A stretch of 64,000 nt of DNA from CAVVSQ01 sp963848825 (GCA_963848825.1 CAWKFA010000009.1:558001-622000), one strand, 5' to 3'; positions 51,675 through 61,991 are shown, counted from the first letter of the stretch. Program-made: numbers and translations. Notes: a model not told the origin generated them from the sequence alone.

Positions 51675-53756
51675 ATGGCGCCGCCGCAACCCCGCTCTTC
51701 CTGGTTTCGGCGTACCGTTTCCTGGTCCAATAGCCGGCAATCCTGGAACGAACGCATCGCGGCCTCCGTCCTGGTCCTTGCGGGTGGCCTCCTCTGGTGG
51801 TTGTCGGATTCCATATCGCTAGCCGCCTCGATTGCGCTCTGGGGACTCATCTTGCTGCTGGCCGCCGTCGTGCTACGGCGTGGCTGGCTCAAATTGTTTG
51901 GGCCCATTCTTTTTTATGACATGATCCGGATTGCCCGCCGGGGCCGCTATGTCTTGATGCGCGGGCTCTACGCCGGGCTTCTGCTCTTCATTTTATTTTC
52001 CTTTGGATTGGGCGTCTGGCTCAACCCTCGCGGCCAGGGCTTCACGCCGCACGAATCCTCGCTGTTGGCACTGCGTTTTTTCGAAGTATTCATGCTGGTG
52101 CAACTGATCACCGTCAGTGTGCTCACGCCCGCCTTCGTCGCCAGTTCAATATCCGAGGAAAAAGATCGCAAGACGATGGAGTTTCTGCTGGCCACCGATC
52201 TGCGCAACCGTGAGATCGTCCTGAGCAAACTTGGCTCCCGGATCGCCAACCTTTTGATGTTTATCCTCACCGGCCTGCCGATCCTGGGCATCATGCAGTT
52301 TTTGGGAGGCGTTGATCCCACCCTCGTGTTGACCGGGTTCGCGGCAACCGGCATGACCATCTTCGGAATAGCCAGCGTGAGTATTCTCAACTCGGTCATG
52401 GTCAAAAAGTCGCGCGACGCGATCGCGATCACCTATCTGTACCTCATTGCCTACTTGTTCCTGGGTTCGTTCGCCTATGGACTGCAGCGTGCGGGAGCCA
52501 TTAGCCGTATCGACTTTCCTCTTTGGTTCGGTGACGACGCCCCTACTTTCAGCAATCTGATTACCTGGCTCAATACTGGCAATCTGCTCATCGCGCTGTC
52601 GAACGTCGGCATGGCGGGCTCGCTGGCGGCGCCGGCAGCTCTGGAACAATATGCAACCTTCCATGGCATCCTCGCGGTGGTGTGCATAAGCTGGGCGATT
52701 GTCCGCGTGCGGAGCGTCGCGCTCGAGCAAGCCTACGCGCCCGTCCTCAAGGCCGGCAAACGGCACAAGTCGCGCGCGGCCGTCGGCGACCGTCCCATGC
52801 TCTGGAAAGAAATCTCCGTCGAAACTGGCGTGCACATGAATTGGGCCGCGCGCATCCTGGTCGCCATTCTCATCGGCTCCACGCTATTTCCCGCCGGCTG
52901 GATGATTTACGAGTATTTTGTGGAACCTGCAAACCGGGGCGGTTTTAACTGGTTTTCTCAGTCGATGAATGTCTGGGTCCGCATAGCCGGGACCTTTGTC
53001 GCCTGTCTGACCCTGCTGGGGCTCGCGGTACGCGCGTCCGCCAGCATCGGCAATGAGCGCGACAAGGAAACATTCGATTCGCTGCTTACCAGCCCACTCG
53101 ACAGCGCTGAAATCCTGTGGGCGAAATATGTGGGCACGATTCTTAGCATGCGCCTGGCCTGGCTGTGGCTGGGCATCATTTGGGTCACCGGGCTGCTTAC
53201 GGGTGGCTTGCATGTCCTGGCGCTGCCGCTGTTGCTGGCGGCCTGGTTCATTTACGCCAGTTTTTTCACCGTGCTTGGCCTCTGGTTTTCCATGGTGGCG
53301 CGAACCACCATGCGGGCGACCGTATACACAGTCCTGGCCAGTGTTGGACTGGCGGCCGGACACTGGCTCATCTGGATTTGTTGCGGCCCGTTGTTCGCCT
53401 TTGGCGGCGGCACCAACAGGGCCGGCGAAACCTTGGCCAAGTTTCAGATTGGCCTGACGCCACCGTTGAGCCTTGGCTTTCTGGCTTTCTGCGCCCACGA
53501 CTTCGACAATCAGTGGGGAGGCAACCGGGAAATGGTGGAGTTTATGGGCTTCAGCATCCTGGGCATGATGATCTGGGGAGTCGCAGCGCTTCTGCTCTGG
53601 TTCGCGGCGCTCGGTCCACGTTTCCGGTCCATGACGGGCCGCAATCCGGACGCTTTCCGGAATACGATCGCGACCCTTTCACGGACCAGGAAGAATGGCC
53701 CGGCCGACGTCGCCAACGACGGGACCGGGATTAAACGACAAGATGAAGCAGCATAG
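51675..53756 (+). CDS. ABC-2-type transporter permease, intact
   Basis: 693 residues, polytopic, with TM clusters at about 25-70, 90-110, 130-155, 200-290 and 400-600. EEKDRKTMEFLLATDLRNREIVLSKL and ERDKETFDSLLTSPLDSAEILWAKY are two copies of the coupling block of ABC-2 permeases, so the protein appears to be two permease halves fused. No ATPase gene is adjacent on this strand; the ATPase at 50424-51330 on the other strand could serve it. Export substrate unknown. Confidence 0.82.
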   Translation: MAPPQPRSSWFRRTVSWSNSRQSWNERIAASVLVLAGGLLWWLSDSISLAASIALWGLILLLAAVVLRRGWLKLFGPILFYDMIRIARRGRYVLMRGLYAGLLLFILFSFGLGVWLNPRGQGFTPHESSLLALRFFEVFMLVQLITVSVLTPAFVASSISEEKDRKTMEFLLATDLRNREIVLSKLGSRIANLLMFILTGLPILGIMQFLGGVDPTLVLTGFAATGMTIFGIASVSILNSVMVKKSRDAIAITYLYLIAYLFLGSFAYGLQRAGAISRIDFPLWFGDDAPTFSNLITWLNTGNLLIALSNVGMAGSLAAPAALEQYATFHGILAVVCISWAIVRVRSVALEQAYAPVLKAGKRHKSRAAVGDRPMLWKEISVETGVHMNWAARILVAILIGSTLFPAGWMIYEYFVEPANRGGFNWFSQSMNVWVRIAGTFVACLTLLGLAVRASASIGNERDKETFDSLLTSPLDSAEILWAKYVGTILSMRLAWLWLGIIWVTGLLTGGLHVLALPLLLAAWFIYASFFTVLGLWFSMVARTTMRATVYTVLASVGLAAGHWLIWICCGPLFAFGGGTNRAGETLAKFQIGLTPPLSLGFLAFCAHDFDNQWGGNREMVEFMGFSILGMMIWGVAALLLWFAALGPRFRSMTGRNPDAFRNTIATLSRTRKNGPADVANDGTGIKRQDEAA

Positions 53757-53794
53757 GGCTGCGTGTGCCGGTCACTTCCGCAGGTGAGGAGAAA

Positions 53795-55156
53795 ATGCCT
53801 CGTTTCCTCTTCATAACCGGCAAGCTCGCGGAGCCGGCCCTCCGGCGCGTGCTGGCCGAGTTAGGGCCGCGCGTGGGCTTCGAGTACGCGATTTTCGTGT
53901 TACCCATCACCGTCGTCGCGCTCGCGACCACGTCCTGGATCGCCAGGCACTTTCGCCTTACGGAAATCTTTGACCGCATCCTGCTGCCCGGCCTCTGCCA
54001 GGGCGATCTGGCTGAGTTTGCTGGCTTGCCCGTGGCGTCGGGGCCCAAGGACCTGCGTGATTTGCCCAGCTTTTTTGGCTCGCCGTCGTTGGCGTTAGAC
54101 CAAAATGGCCCCTACGACATCGCCATCCTTGCCGAAATCAATCATGCCGACCGCCTGGACCGAGCGGAATTGCTGACAAAAGCACGCCAGGCCCGAACGG
54201 ATGGCGCCGACATTATCGATCTCGGCTGCACGCCGGGCACGACCTGGGAAACGCTGGGCGATGCGGTGCAGGAACTCCGCGCCGACGACATACGCGTCTC
54301 CATCGATACCTTCAACAGGCGCGAGGCCGAGTTAGGGGCCAAGGCAGGCGCGGAGCTCATCCTGAGCGTCAATAGCGAGAATCGGGACGCGGCCAAGGAC
54401 TGGGGTGTAGAGGTCGTGGCCGTGCCGGACGTGCCGGCGACGCTGGAAGGGCTCGACGCGACCATGAATTCGCTGGTGAAAGCGGGTGTTCCCTTTCGCA
54501 TCGATCCGGTCCTGGAGCCGATTGCCTTTGGCTTCGCCGCTTCGCTGGGGCGCTACCTTGAGATAAAACGGCGCTATCCACTGGCCGAGATCATGATGGG
54601 GGTCGGCAACTTAACGGAGCTCACCGATGTGGACTCCGCCGGGGTGAACGTGGTGCTGCTGGGTTTTTGTCAGGAAATAGGCATCAGGAGTGTCCTGACC
54701 ACCGAAGTCATCAACTGGTGTCGTAGCAGCATCCGTGAGCTTGACCTGGCACGCCGCCTGGTGTTTCATGCGGTCACGAACCAGGTCCTTCCCAAGAACG
54801 TGGCGACCGGGCTGGTGCTGTTGCGCGACCCCCGTCTGCCGCAGTTTGGTCAACAGACGTTGCAGGAATTGCACGAACAGATCACTGATAAAAACTTTCG
54901 CCTCTTCGCGGAGCGTGGGCTCCTGCACATCATCAATAATGACATGTTTTTGCAGGGCACGGACCCCTTCGCATTGTTCCGGGAAGTCATAAAACGCACG
55001 GCCGTGGATGCGGAGCACGCGTTTTACCTGGGTTACGAGCTGGCCAAGGCACAGACGGCTCTCACGCTCGGTAAAAACTATATCCAGGACCAGGCGCTGC
55101 GTTGGGGTTTTCTCACTGCTCCCGAAAACACGGAGCGAGCGTCCGTGGAGGGCTGA
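53795..55156 (+). CDS. Dihydropteroate-synthase-like pterin-binding protein (DUF6513-type)
   Basis: Begins MPRFLFITGKLAEPALRRVL (N-terminal DUF6513-type domain), then a TIM-barrel pterin-binding part: GADIIDLGCTPGT, DDIRVSIDTFNRREAELGAKAGAELILSVN, and a C-terminal extension. In other bacteria this family is found among tetrahydromethanopterin-type C1 carrier genes, and a methanogen relative has dihydropteroate synthase activity. The PabB-like gene follows after 28 bases, a meaningful pairing. I start at ATG 53795, which has GGAG just upstream. Confidence 0.75.
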   Translation: MPRFLFITGKLAEPALRRVLAELGPRVGFEYAIFVLPITVVALATTSWIARHFRLTEIFDRILLPGLCQGDLAEFAGLPVASGPKDLRDLPSFFGSPSLALDQNGPYDIAILAEINHADRLDRAELLTKARQARTDGADIIDLGCTPGTTWETLGDAVQELRADDIRVSIDTFNRREAELGAKAGAELILSVNSENRDAAKDWGVEVVAVPDVPATLEGLDATMNSLVKAGVPFRIDPVLEPIAFGFAASLGRYLEIKRRYPLAEIMMGVGNLTELTDVDSAGVNVVLLGFCQEIGIRSVLTTEVINWCRSSIRELDLARRLVFHAVTNQVLPKNVATGLVLLRDPRLPQFGQQTLQELHEQITDKNFRLFAERGLLHIINNDMFLQGTDPFALFREVIKRTAVDAEHAFYLGYELAKAQTALTLGKNYIQDQALRWGFLTAPENTERASVEG

Positions 55157-55184
55157 CGCGTGGCCCGGCGATAAGATAACCAAC

Positions 55185-56686
55185 ATGGACAACAAATGGG
55201 GCGTGCGTCGACGCGGCGAGGTGTTTACACCTTCACCCGTCGTACCCTCGCCGGCCCTGCATTCCCCGGCGCCGATCGTGGAGGAGCTTGCGGGCTTGAC
55301 GGCCTGGGATGCTTGCCGCCGCCTCGCCGCCTGGCCTAACCTGCTCTTTCTGGACAGTGCTCAGCACTCGGGGCTGGGCCGTTATTCCTATGTTACTGCC
55401 GATCCCTTCGCCTGGATTTGGCCCCCGTCCGGCCTCGTCAACAACGTGCCCATCGTCCTGCCGCCCGCCGATCCCTTCGATTGTCTCGCGGAGATTCTCG
55501 AACATTTTCAGGTGCCGACGTTGCCCGGCTTGCCTCCCTTCCAGGGGGGTGTCGCCGGCATGTTCGCCTACGACCTCTGTCATTACCTCGAGCGTCTGCC
55601 CCGGCCACGTTATAACGATTTTCCGGTCCCTGACCTGGCGGTGGGTGCCTATGACTGGGTGATCAGCTTCGACCACCAGCAAGACCGGGCCTGGCTTATC
55701 TCCACGGGCTTTCCAGAAGTGGACGAAACGGGCCGGCGCCGTCGCGCCGGCGAGCGACGCGATCAGGTGTTGCGGCTTCTGGATCTAACCGGAGCGGCGC
55801 AGCCTGGAAGTTCACACAACCTCAAAACGCCGGCGCGTATTGAGTCGCCCCATTACCTGGTTGACGAGGATGACGGTATTTACAGCAACTTCGACCGCCA
55901 GTCTTATCTCAAGGTCCTGCGCCGGGCGGTTGAATACACCCATGCCGGCGATTGTTTTCAAGTTAATATCGCCCAGCGGCTGCTGGCGCGGGCACAGGAC
56001 CCCGCGCTTGCCGTCTATGAGCGTCTGCGCACCTGCAATGCCGCGCCTTTTGCAGGCTATTTCGATTTGGGCGACTGGGCCATTGCCAGCGCCTCGCCGG
56101 AGCGGTTTCTCAAGGTGCAAGGCGGTGCCGTCGAAGCTCGGCCAATCAAGGGGACCGCGCCGCGGGGGTCGGGCCCGGAGGAGGACGCGGCCCGCGCTCA
56201 CCAATTGCTTACCAGTGCCAAGGACCGAGCCGAGAATATCATGATTGTCGATCTTCTTCGAAATGATCTTGGACGTGTCTGCGAATATGGCAGTGTGCGC
56301 GTGGAGTCCTTGTGCCGTCTGGAGAGCTATCCCACGGTCCACCATCTCGTTTCGGAGGTAAACGGCCAACTGAGGGCGGGCACCGGGCCCGTCGATTTGC
56401 TACGAGCCGCCTTTCCGGGCGGCTCCGTCACGGGCGTCCCAAGGTGCGCGCCATGGAAATCATCGCGGAGTTGGAGCAGACGGCACGCGGTCCCTATTGC
56501 GGCTGTCTCGGGTTCCTTGGCTTCGATGGAGCCATGGACACCAGTATCCTCATCCGGACATTTACATTTGGTCAGGGATGGATTCAATTTCCCGTCGGCG
56601 GCGGCATCGTGGCTGACTCTGATCCCGAGTGCGAATACGAGGAAACCTGGCACAAGGCGAGGGGGATGGTGCAAGCGCTCCAGTAA
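55185..56686 (+). CDS. pabB: Aminodeoxychorismate synthase component I (PabB-like), frameshifted
   Basis: Chorismate-utilising enzyme. Visible: GDCFQVNIAQRL, ASASPERFLKVQGGAVEARPIKGTAPRG, SAKDRAENIMIVDLLRNDLGRV, and YPTVHHLVSEV with the downstream GGSVTGVP. A break near 56440 separates this from PKVRAMEIIAELEQTARGPYCG and the end WIQFPVGGGIVADSDPECEYEETWHKA. The PIKGT motif favours PabB over TrpE, but the call rests also on the pterin neighbour: pABA is a precursor of folate and methanopterin. No glutamine amidotransferase (PabA) or lyase (PabC) gene is nearby. Confidence 0.85.
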
Positions 56687-56690
56687 CAAA

Positions 56691-58949
56691 TCATGGAGTG
56701 GTTGCCGGAGCCTCCCCTTCAACGACGTCCGCGGCGTGCGCCTTCTCGATCACCTCTTCCGTGGTGGCGGGATCAACGGCCCGGCAGGCCGCCGTGAGGC
56801 GTTCGCTGATGTCGGTCATCTCGGCCCGCCAGAGTTCGGGCGTGATGTCGCGCGGGCAAACCTGGGCGAACTCGCCGCAGAGCAGGATCAGCCGCATAAA
56901 ATGGCGAAAAATGATGCCTTCCTGTTTCACCATGTCACGCGACTGCACATACTTGTTGAAGTTCCCCTCGAACCGCAATAACTCGGCGGCTGCCCAGACG
57001 GGTTGCGTCGTCACGTCGGTCACGTCGGGATAAAGTGCGTCGAACAGCAACCGAAGTTTCTCCGCCAGCGTGGGGGGCCGTACCTCCTCGTCGCGCCAAT
57101 CGTCCTCTTCTTCCTCGTCGCCGGGTTTTGGCTCTGGTTTCGCGATCATGAGGCCGCGCCGGATCAATTCCTCGTCCAGCCGTCCGCGCGCCAGCGGGCC
57201 GGGTGGCAGGTTTTCCTCATACGGCACCCGCGTATGGCGCAGGAGCGGGCGCGGCAATTCGAGGACACTCTCGAGGGCTTGTAGCCGTTCGTCGCGGTCA
57301 GCCAGGCCCAAATGTTGCAGCAAAAAAGCCGCGTAAAGCGGATGGACGCCGCGGAAGACAAGCAATTTGTCCAGCTCCGGCGTCGGCGTTGCCAGGATCG
57401 GCACGTAGGGTGGCGGGTTTTCGACCTCGGGGCCCGGCGGCTCCGGGCTAAGCGTCACGAAGCCGCTCGTTGCCAGGATGCGCAGCATGCGTGTGAGGTT
57501 CTTTTCCTGGGCCTCGATGCGCGGCTCATCCATGAGTCGTTTGCGCAGCACGTTGCGGATCAAGGATGCTTCGGGCGAGATCTTGATCAGGTAAGCGAGC
57601 AGACGCCAGGGCAGCGCGCCCTTGCTATAGAGTTTGCCGGCCGGTGCTGCCTGTAACTGCTTGAATTGGTTCTCGCTCCAATAAGTGTGGGTGTCGCTGC
57701 GGCTGGGTTTCTTGCGTTTGAGAGCTTTTTTCGCCTTGAGAAGGCCCGGGTCCTTGGTGGTTTCCGGGATCTGGTCATATTTTTCCTTCCAGCGTAAAAT
57801 CTTGACGTCGTCTTCATGGGCCAGCGCGAAAACGTAGCCTTTGTCGTCATATTGCGGTCGCCCGGCACGACCGAAGATTTGCTGGGCGGTGCTGGCATCG
57901 ACAAGTTTCTCCTTGCCTGCCGGCCCTTTCACCAGCGATGCCAGCACGACCGAGCGCGCCGGCAAATTGATGCCCGACGCCAGGGTTTCGGTACAAATGA
58001 CGGCTGCCAATAACTTACGCCCAAATAAATCTTCCACGACGCGGCGATACTTGGGCAACAGTCCCGCGTGATGGACGCCAACGCCACGATGCAGGAGCTG
58101 TTTCATTTTTGGACCGACGCCCTGAGTCCAGTCCAGCTTGTTGATTTCGGCATGGAGAGGGGCTTTCTGGTGCTCCGCCAGGAGCGGCAAGCCCTTTAGT
58201 TGCTCGGCCACGCTCCAACAGGCATCGCGATTGAAACAGAACACCAGGGCCGGCATTTTGCGCATATGGCCGTCCCCCTTGGCCATCAGCACCAGTTGCT
58301 CGTTTAGCAACTGGTCGGGCACCCATTCATAGGTGAGCGGTATCTTGCGGTCTTTGCTTTCGACAAGCTGCACCTTACGGCCATGACAGCGCTCGAGCCA
58401 GTTCAAGAACTCGGCGGCATTACCGACCGTTGCCGACAGCAGCAAAAGCCGAATCGGCTTGGGCAAAAGTGCCAGGGACAATTCCCAGACGATGCCGCGC
58501 TCGATGTCGGCGAAGCTATGAAATTCGTCCATCACGACGGCCGAAACACTGCCAAAATTAAAGTCGGCCGGGTGCAGCAGGCGATTAAGCAAAATCTCGG
58601 CAACTACAACGAGGATGCGTGCTTGCGGATTGATGCGGCGGTTGCCGGTAACCAGGCCGACGTCCTCGGCCTTGAAGCCCCAGCGGACGGCGCTCGCTTG
58701 CATCTCGTGGAATTTTTGTTCGGTAAGGGCGATCAAGGGGGTCGTGTAATAGGCGGTGCTGCCCGTGTACAGGGCCTCAAACAGGGCCGCCTGAGCAATC
58801 AGCGTTTTGCCTGTGCCTGTCGGCGCGCATACCAGCACTCCCTGGTCGGCCGTGAACCAGGCGAGCAGCGCCTCTTCTTGGATCGGGTACGGGACATAGG
58901 GCAATTGCGAGAGGTACGACTCGGCCAGGTCATCGCGGTTTGTCGGCAT
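56691..58949 (-). CDS. Ski2-like DEAD/DEAH-box helicase
   Basis: 752 residues from the ATG at 58949 (MPTNRDDLAESYLSQLPYVP). Motif I APTGTGKTLIAQ, motif II VVMDEFHSF (DEFH), motif III LLLLSATVGN, then TETLASGINLPARSVVLASL and QIFGRAGRPQYDDKGY (motifs V-VI). These are typical of the Ski2/Mtr4/Hel308 helicases. A longer in-frame N-terminal extension exists, but the first 50 codons have no domain character. A role in RNA or DNA remodelling is inferred. Confidence 0.82.
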   Translation of the reverse strand: MPTNRDDLAESYLSQLPYVPYPIQEEALLAWFTADQGVLVCAPTGTGKTLIAQAALFEALYTGSTAYYTTPLIALTEQKFHEMQASAVRWGFKAEDVGLVTGNRRINPQARILVVVAEILLNRLLHPADFNFGSVSAVVMDEFHSFADIERGIVWELSLALLPKPIRLLLLSATVGNAAEFLNWLERCHGRKVQLVESKDRKIPLTYEWVPDQLLNEQLVLMAKGDGHMRKMPALVFCFNRDACWSVAEQLKGLPLLAEHQKAPLHAEINKLDWTQGVGPKMKQLLHRGVGVHHAGLLPKYRRVVEDLFGRKLLAAVICTETLASGINLPARSVVLASLVKGPAGKEKLVDASTAQQIFGRAGRPQYDDKGYVFALAHEDDVKILRWKEKYDQIPETTKDPGLLKAKKALKRKKPSRSDTHTYWSENQFKQLQAAPAGKLYSKGALPWRLLAYLIKISPEASLIRNVLRKRLMDEPRIEAQEKNLTRMLRILATSGFVTLSPEPPGPEVENPPPYVPILATPTPELDKLLVFRGVHPLYAAFLLQHLGLADRDERLQALESVLELPRPLLRHTRVPYEENLPPGPLARGRLDEELIRRGLMIAKPEPKPGDEEEEDDWRDEEVRPPTLAEKLRLLFDALYPDVTDVTTQPVWAAAELLRFEGNFNKYVQSRDMVKQEGIIFRHFMRLILLCGEFAQVCPRDITPELWRAEMTDISERLTAACRAVDPATTEEVIEKAHAADVVEGEAPATTP

Positions 58950-59132
58950 ATAACGATTGTATGCGCGATTGAGCAGCGGCCGAGTCAGGGAGCCTTTGCG
59001 GACCGCCAGGGCCAGCCGTTTTTGGGCAAATATCGGGCATCGTGGAACGAATGCCTGGGAAGGGATCCTCAAAAATCGCGGTCGGCCCTGAACTTCCACG
59101 GCCTCAGCTTTTCAGGACTTTTGGATCCGGCT

Positions 59133-59238
59133 TAAAGCGTTCGGAAAAAAAGGGATCAGACCCCTTGAAGCGAACAGATTTTCAACGCTTTTGCAAGGTA
59201 TTGAGGGGGTCTGACCCCTTTTTTTCCGAACGCTCTTA
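59133..59238. mobile_element. Palindromic MITE-like element, copy 2, with different ends
   Basis: The centre shares AGACCCCTTGAAGCGAACAG and GGGGGTCTGACCCC with the copies at 41.9 and 63.2 kb, but the ends are AAGCGTTCGGAAAAAAAGGG and its reverse complement instead of GCAGCCCGTTGAAAAA. Bounded by TA on each side. Lies just upstream of the hypothetical gene at 59272. Confidence 0.7.
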
Positions 59239-59271
59239 GTAAAGACATCAACCTTTTTTCCGAGGTGCACC

Positions 59272-60560
59272 ATGGCGACGGTCGGGTTTGGCGTGCTGGA
59301 ATTGATGCTCATTTTTATTTTCAGTGCCGCGGGGCAGTCGACCGATCTTGTGTCGCAGCTTTCGCCGCATGACTATTTCAAGACTCAGGGAATCGACGTC
59401 TCGACGGACAAAATGGTGGAGATAATAGGCAAGGAACCCACCGATGGCGCAAGCCAGATCGCGCAGCTTTTGGCCCTGCGAATTCTTGGCGAGGATGGTG
59501 CCTTTAAACAAGCGCCCAACTACGCGGCCCAGCGCAAGATCATTGAGGAGGTCGCCGCCGGCAAGAAAGGTCAGGATAAGCTGGGCTTTGCCCGGGACCA
59601 TGCTCTGCGCGCCTGGCTCACCTGGATGGCGCCAGTACAGCCGTCGTTCCCGTCGCGGACCGTACCGAAGGCTTGACCTGGTTTCCGGAGGCGGCAACCA
59701 TCATTGGCGGTCTTGAGCACCGACCGACACCGGGCATTAACGGTCCCAAAAACACCGTGCAGGAGTTGCTCTTGAAGCTGCCCGCGGATGTGAAAAAAGA
59801 CATCTATGCGGCCATCAATGCGCTCGGCAATATCGAGTTGCGGCGGCTTACATTTGCCTACGTTGATGATAAGAATGGTGCCGGCCGCAACTTCGTGCGC
59901 TTGACGGGCCGCTTCAATCATGCCTGGTTGGGTGAGTTTTTCAAATCCAAAGGGCTCGAAGTGAACAGCAAGGACCGCAGCGGCGCTTTGGTCACGACCA
60001 TGGTAAGCCAGGGTCGCGGGCCGGCCATGGCCCTGGTGGGCGATACGGACCTTCTCATCGCGGGCTACGGCGGTCAAGGCAAGGACGACGAGGTCCTTGA
60101 ACAGGCCCTCACGCAGCGCGAGCAGAAACAGGCCAATGCAGGCACCGGCAAATTAAAGGCAGCGCTCGCGAAGATTCCCGCGCAAGCAGTTGGCTATCTC
60201 GTCGGCGAGTTTCCCGAGGAGCTGCGCACGGGCCTGAAACAGGGCCTGGGCGCGTTTCCCAAAAAGGTAAGTGCACGCCTGGAACGCGTAGGCCCCGGCA
60301 TCGATGTGATCGTCGAGGGAGAGATGGATGATACAGCCCAGGCCAAGACGTTCATCCAAACTGCCGGCAAGTTGCGCAATGACGCGCTCGATTCCTTGCA
60401 AAAGCTGCCACCCGCGGCGCTGCCGGGCATCGACGTCAACGAACTTCAGAACATGCTCAACAGTTTGCAGCTTGAGGCCAAGAGCAGCACCATTAACGTT
60501 CGCTTGCTCATTTCCAACGAGATCATGAACATGTTGCCGGCATATTTCTCTATTCGCTGA
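59272..60560 (+). CDS. Hypothetical protein with one hydrophobic N-terminal helix, frameshifted
   Basis: About 430 residues, joined at about 59640 (reading AVVPVADRTEGLTWF). The start MATVGFGVLELMLIFIFSAAG could be an export signal. DYFKTQGIDVSTDKMVEII and AALAKIPAQAVGYLVGEFPEELR are soluble, charged domains. The architecture is loosely like the secreted protein at 1-968. No known family recognised. A hairpin terminator follows at 60591. Confidence 0.6.
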
Positions 60561-60590
60561 CGATAGCAGTAACGGCATGAGGCAGCATGG

Positions 60591-60618
60591 CGAGGCCCGG
60601 CACAACCGCCGGGCCTCG
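60591..60618 (+). terminator. Rho-independent-type hairpin after the hypothetical gene
   Basis: Perfect 11-bp stem CGAGGCCCGGC / GCCGGGCCTCG with a six-base loop (ACAACC), followed by a weak T-rich run (TGTCGTTT). It lies about 30 bases after the upstream stop and 60 before scpA. Confidence 0.6.
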
Positions 60619-60677
60619 TGTCGTTTGGCTACTATCACCCGTCCTTGCGCCTCTGACCCTTTCATAAGATAACGGCC

Positions 60678-61403
60678 ATGGATTACAACGTTGAACTGGA
60701 AACCTTTCATGGGCCGCTTGATCTGCTGTTGTTTCTGGTCAAGCGGCACGAGATCGACATTTTCGACATTCCCATTGCCAGGGTGGCTCAGCAATTCCTG
60801 GAATACCTCAATGTTCTTCAACTGATCGACGTCGAAGGGGCGGGAGATTTTCTCGTGATGGCCGCCACCCTCATGGAGATCAAGAGCAAGATGCTGTTGC
60901 CGCGCGACGTCGAGGAGGAAGTTGAGCAAGAGGACCCGCGTCTGGAATTGGTCAAACAACTCATCGAGTACAAAAAGTACAAGGAAGCGGCGGCCCTCCT
61001 GGAGGGCCAGGCCGAACGGCAGCTGGCGCGCTTGCCGCGTCTGGCGATAGACTTGCCCAAACCACTCGATCCGGCCCAGCAGCCGCTGCAACGTGTCGAA
61101 CTCTGGGACCTGGTAAGTGCCTTTGGCCGGCTCATGCGCGAGACGAGCGCTCTTCAGCCTCGCCAGATTATCATGGACGAGACGCCGATCCAGTTTCACA
61201 TGGAGCGTATCCTGGAAGTGCTTGCCGGCAAGGACAAGGTGCCCCTTTCAGAGATCTTCAGGCCACCCCATTCACTGGGCCGGTTCGTCGGCATCTTCCT
61301 GGCGACACTGGAACTCATCCGCGGCGGCAGAATAACCGTAGAACAACCAGAAGCGTTCGGGGAAATATTGTGTTCTTGCGTCAAACCCACCGGACCGCCA
61401 TAA
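60678..61403 (+). CDS. scpA: Segregation and condensation protein A
   Basis: 241 residues. ELETFHGPLDLLLFLVKRHEIDIFDIPIARVAQQF is the typical ScpA (kleisin) N-terminus that binds SMC; DFLVMAATLMEIKSKMLLP and the C-terminal winged helix SLGRFVGIFLATLELIRGGRI are also present. It links SMC and ScpB in chromosome condensation. No scpB is next to it. Confidence 0.92.
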   Translation: MDYNVELETFHGPLDLLLFLVKRHEIDIFDIPIARVAQQFLEYLNVLQLIDVEGAGDFLVMAATLMEIKSKMLLPRDVEEEVEQEDPRLELVKQLIEYKKYKEAAALLEGQAERQLARLPRLAIDLPKPLDPAQQPLQRVELWDLVSAFGRLMRETSALQPRQIIMDETPIQFHMERILEVLAGKDKVPLSEIFRPPHSLGRFVGIFLATLELIRGGRITVEQPEAFGEILCSCVKPTGPP

Positions 61404-61478
61404 TATGGGCGCCCTGACTGCCTGAGAGGTCCTGGAAGACGGACGGGAGCTCTAGGACCTCCAATCAAGGATTTGCAA

Positions 61479-61991
61479 ATGGCGACCTCGGATCGTTCCC
61501 GGGACGATGTATTTCAACCCGGCGGCCAGATACAAAGAGAGTGTTTGAGCGAATCCACGGCCCAGGTACTCCAGGAATCGCTACGTTTGGCTCGGGAGAC
61601 GCACTGGGATAGTCTGCGGAGCCCGCATATCTTCATGGGCCTGCTCGCTGTCCCGGATAACGGGATCCGCACCTGGGGAGACCGTCTCGGCGCCGATCTA
61701 TCCAAGCTTTTGGGTCAGTTTCAGGAACTCTTTCACCAGGATGAAGGTGATAGCGATGCCCTGCTGATGCTCAATCGCGAGTTCCTCTCCGACAACGTTA
61801 TTCGCTTGCTGCGCAAAGCGCACACCCGCGCCCTGGACCACCACCGCTCCATTATTACGCCGATGGACTTACTCATCAGCTTGCTGACTGCGTCCAACAG
61901 TATCGTCGCCGAGTGTTTCGAGCGCATCGGCGTCACCGCCGCCAAACTCACCGAGCTGGCCGTGCTCGCTGAACAACAAGCGAACCAGTAA
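61479..61991 (+). CDS. Stand-alone Clp N-terminal-domain protein
   Basis: 170 residues from ATG 61479. Two helical Clp repeats (ESLRLARETHWDSLRSPHIFMGLL, and VIRLLRKAHTRALDHHRSIITPMDLLISLL) match the N-domain of ClpA/ClpC, which binds adaptors and substrates. No ATPase or peptidase domain follows. It could be an adaptor-like protein for the Clp system. A TTG six bases upstream is the only alternative start. Confidence 0.75.
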   Translation: MATSDRSRDDVFQPGGQIQRECLSESTAQVLQESLRLARETHWDSLRSPHIFMGLLAVPDNGIRTWGDRLGADLSKLLGQFQELFHQDEGDSDALLMLNREFLSDNVIRLLRKAHTRALDHHRSIITPMDLLISLLTASNSIVAECFERIGVTAAKLTELAVLAEQQANQ

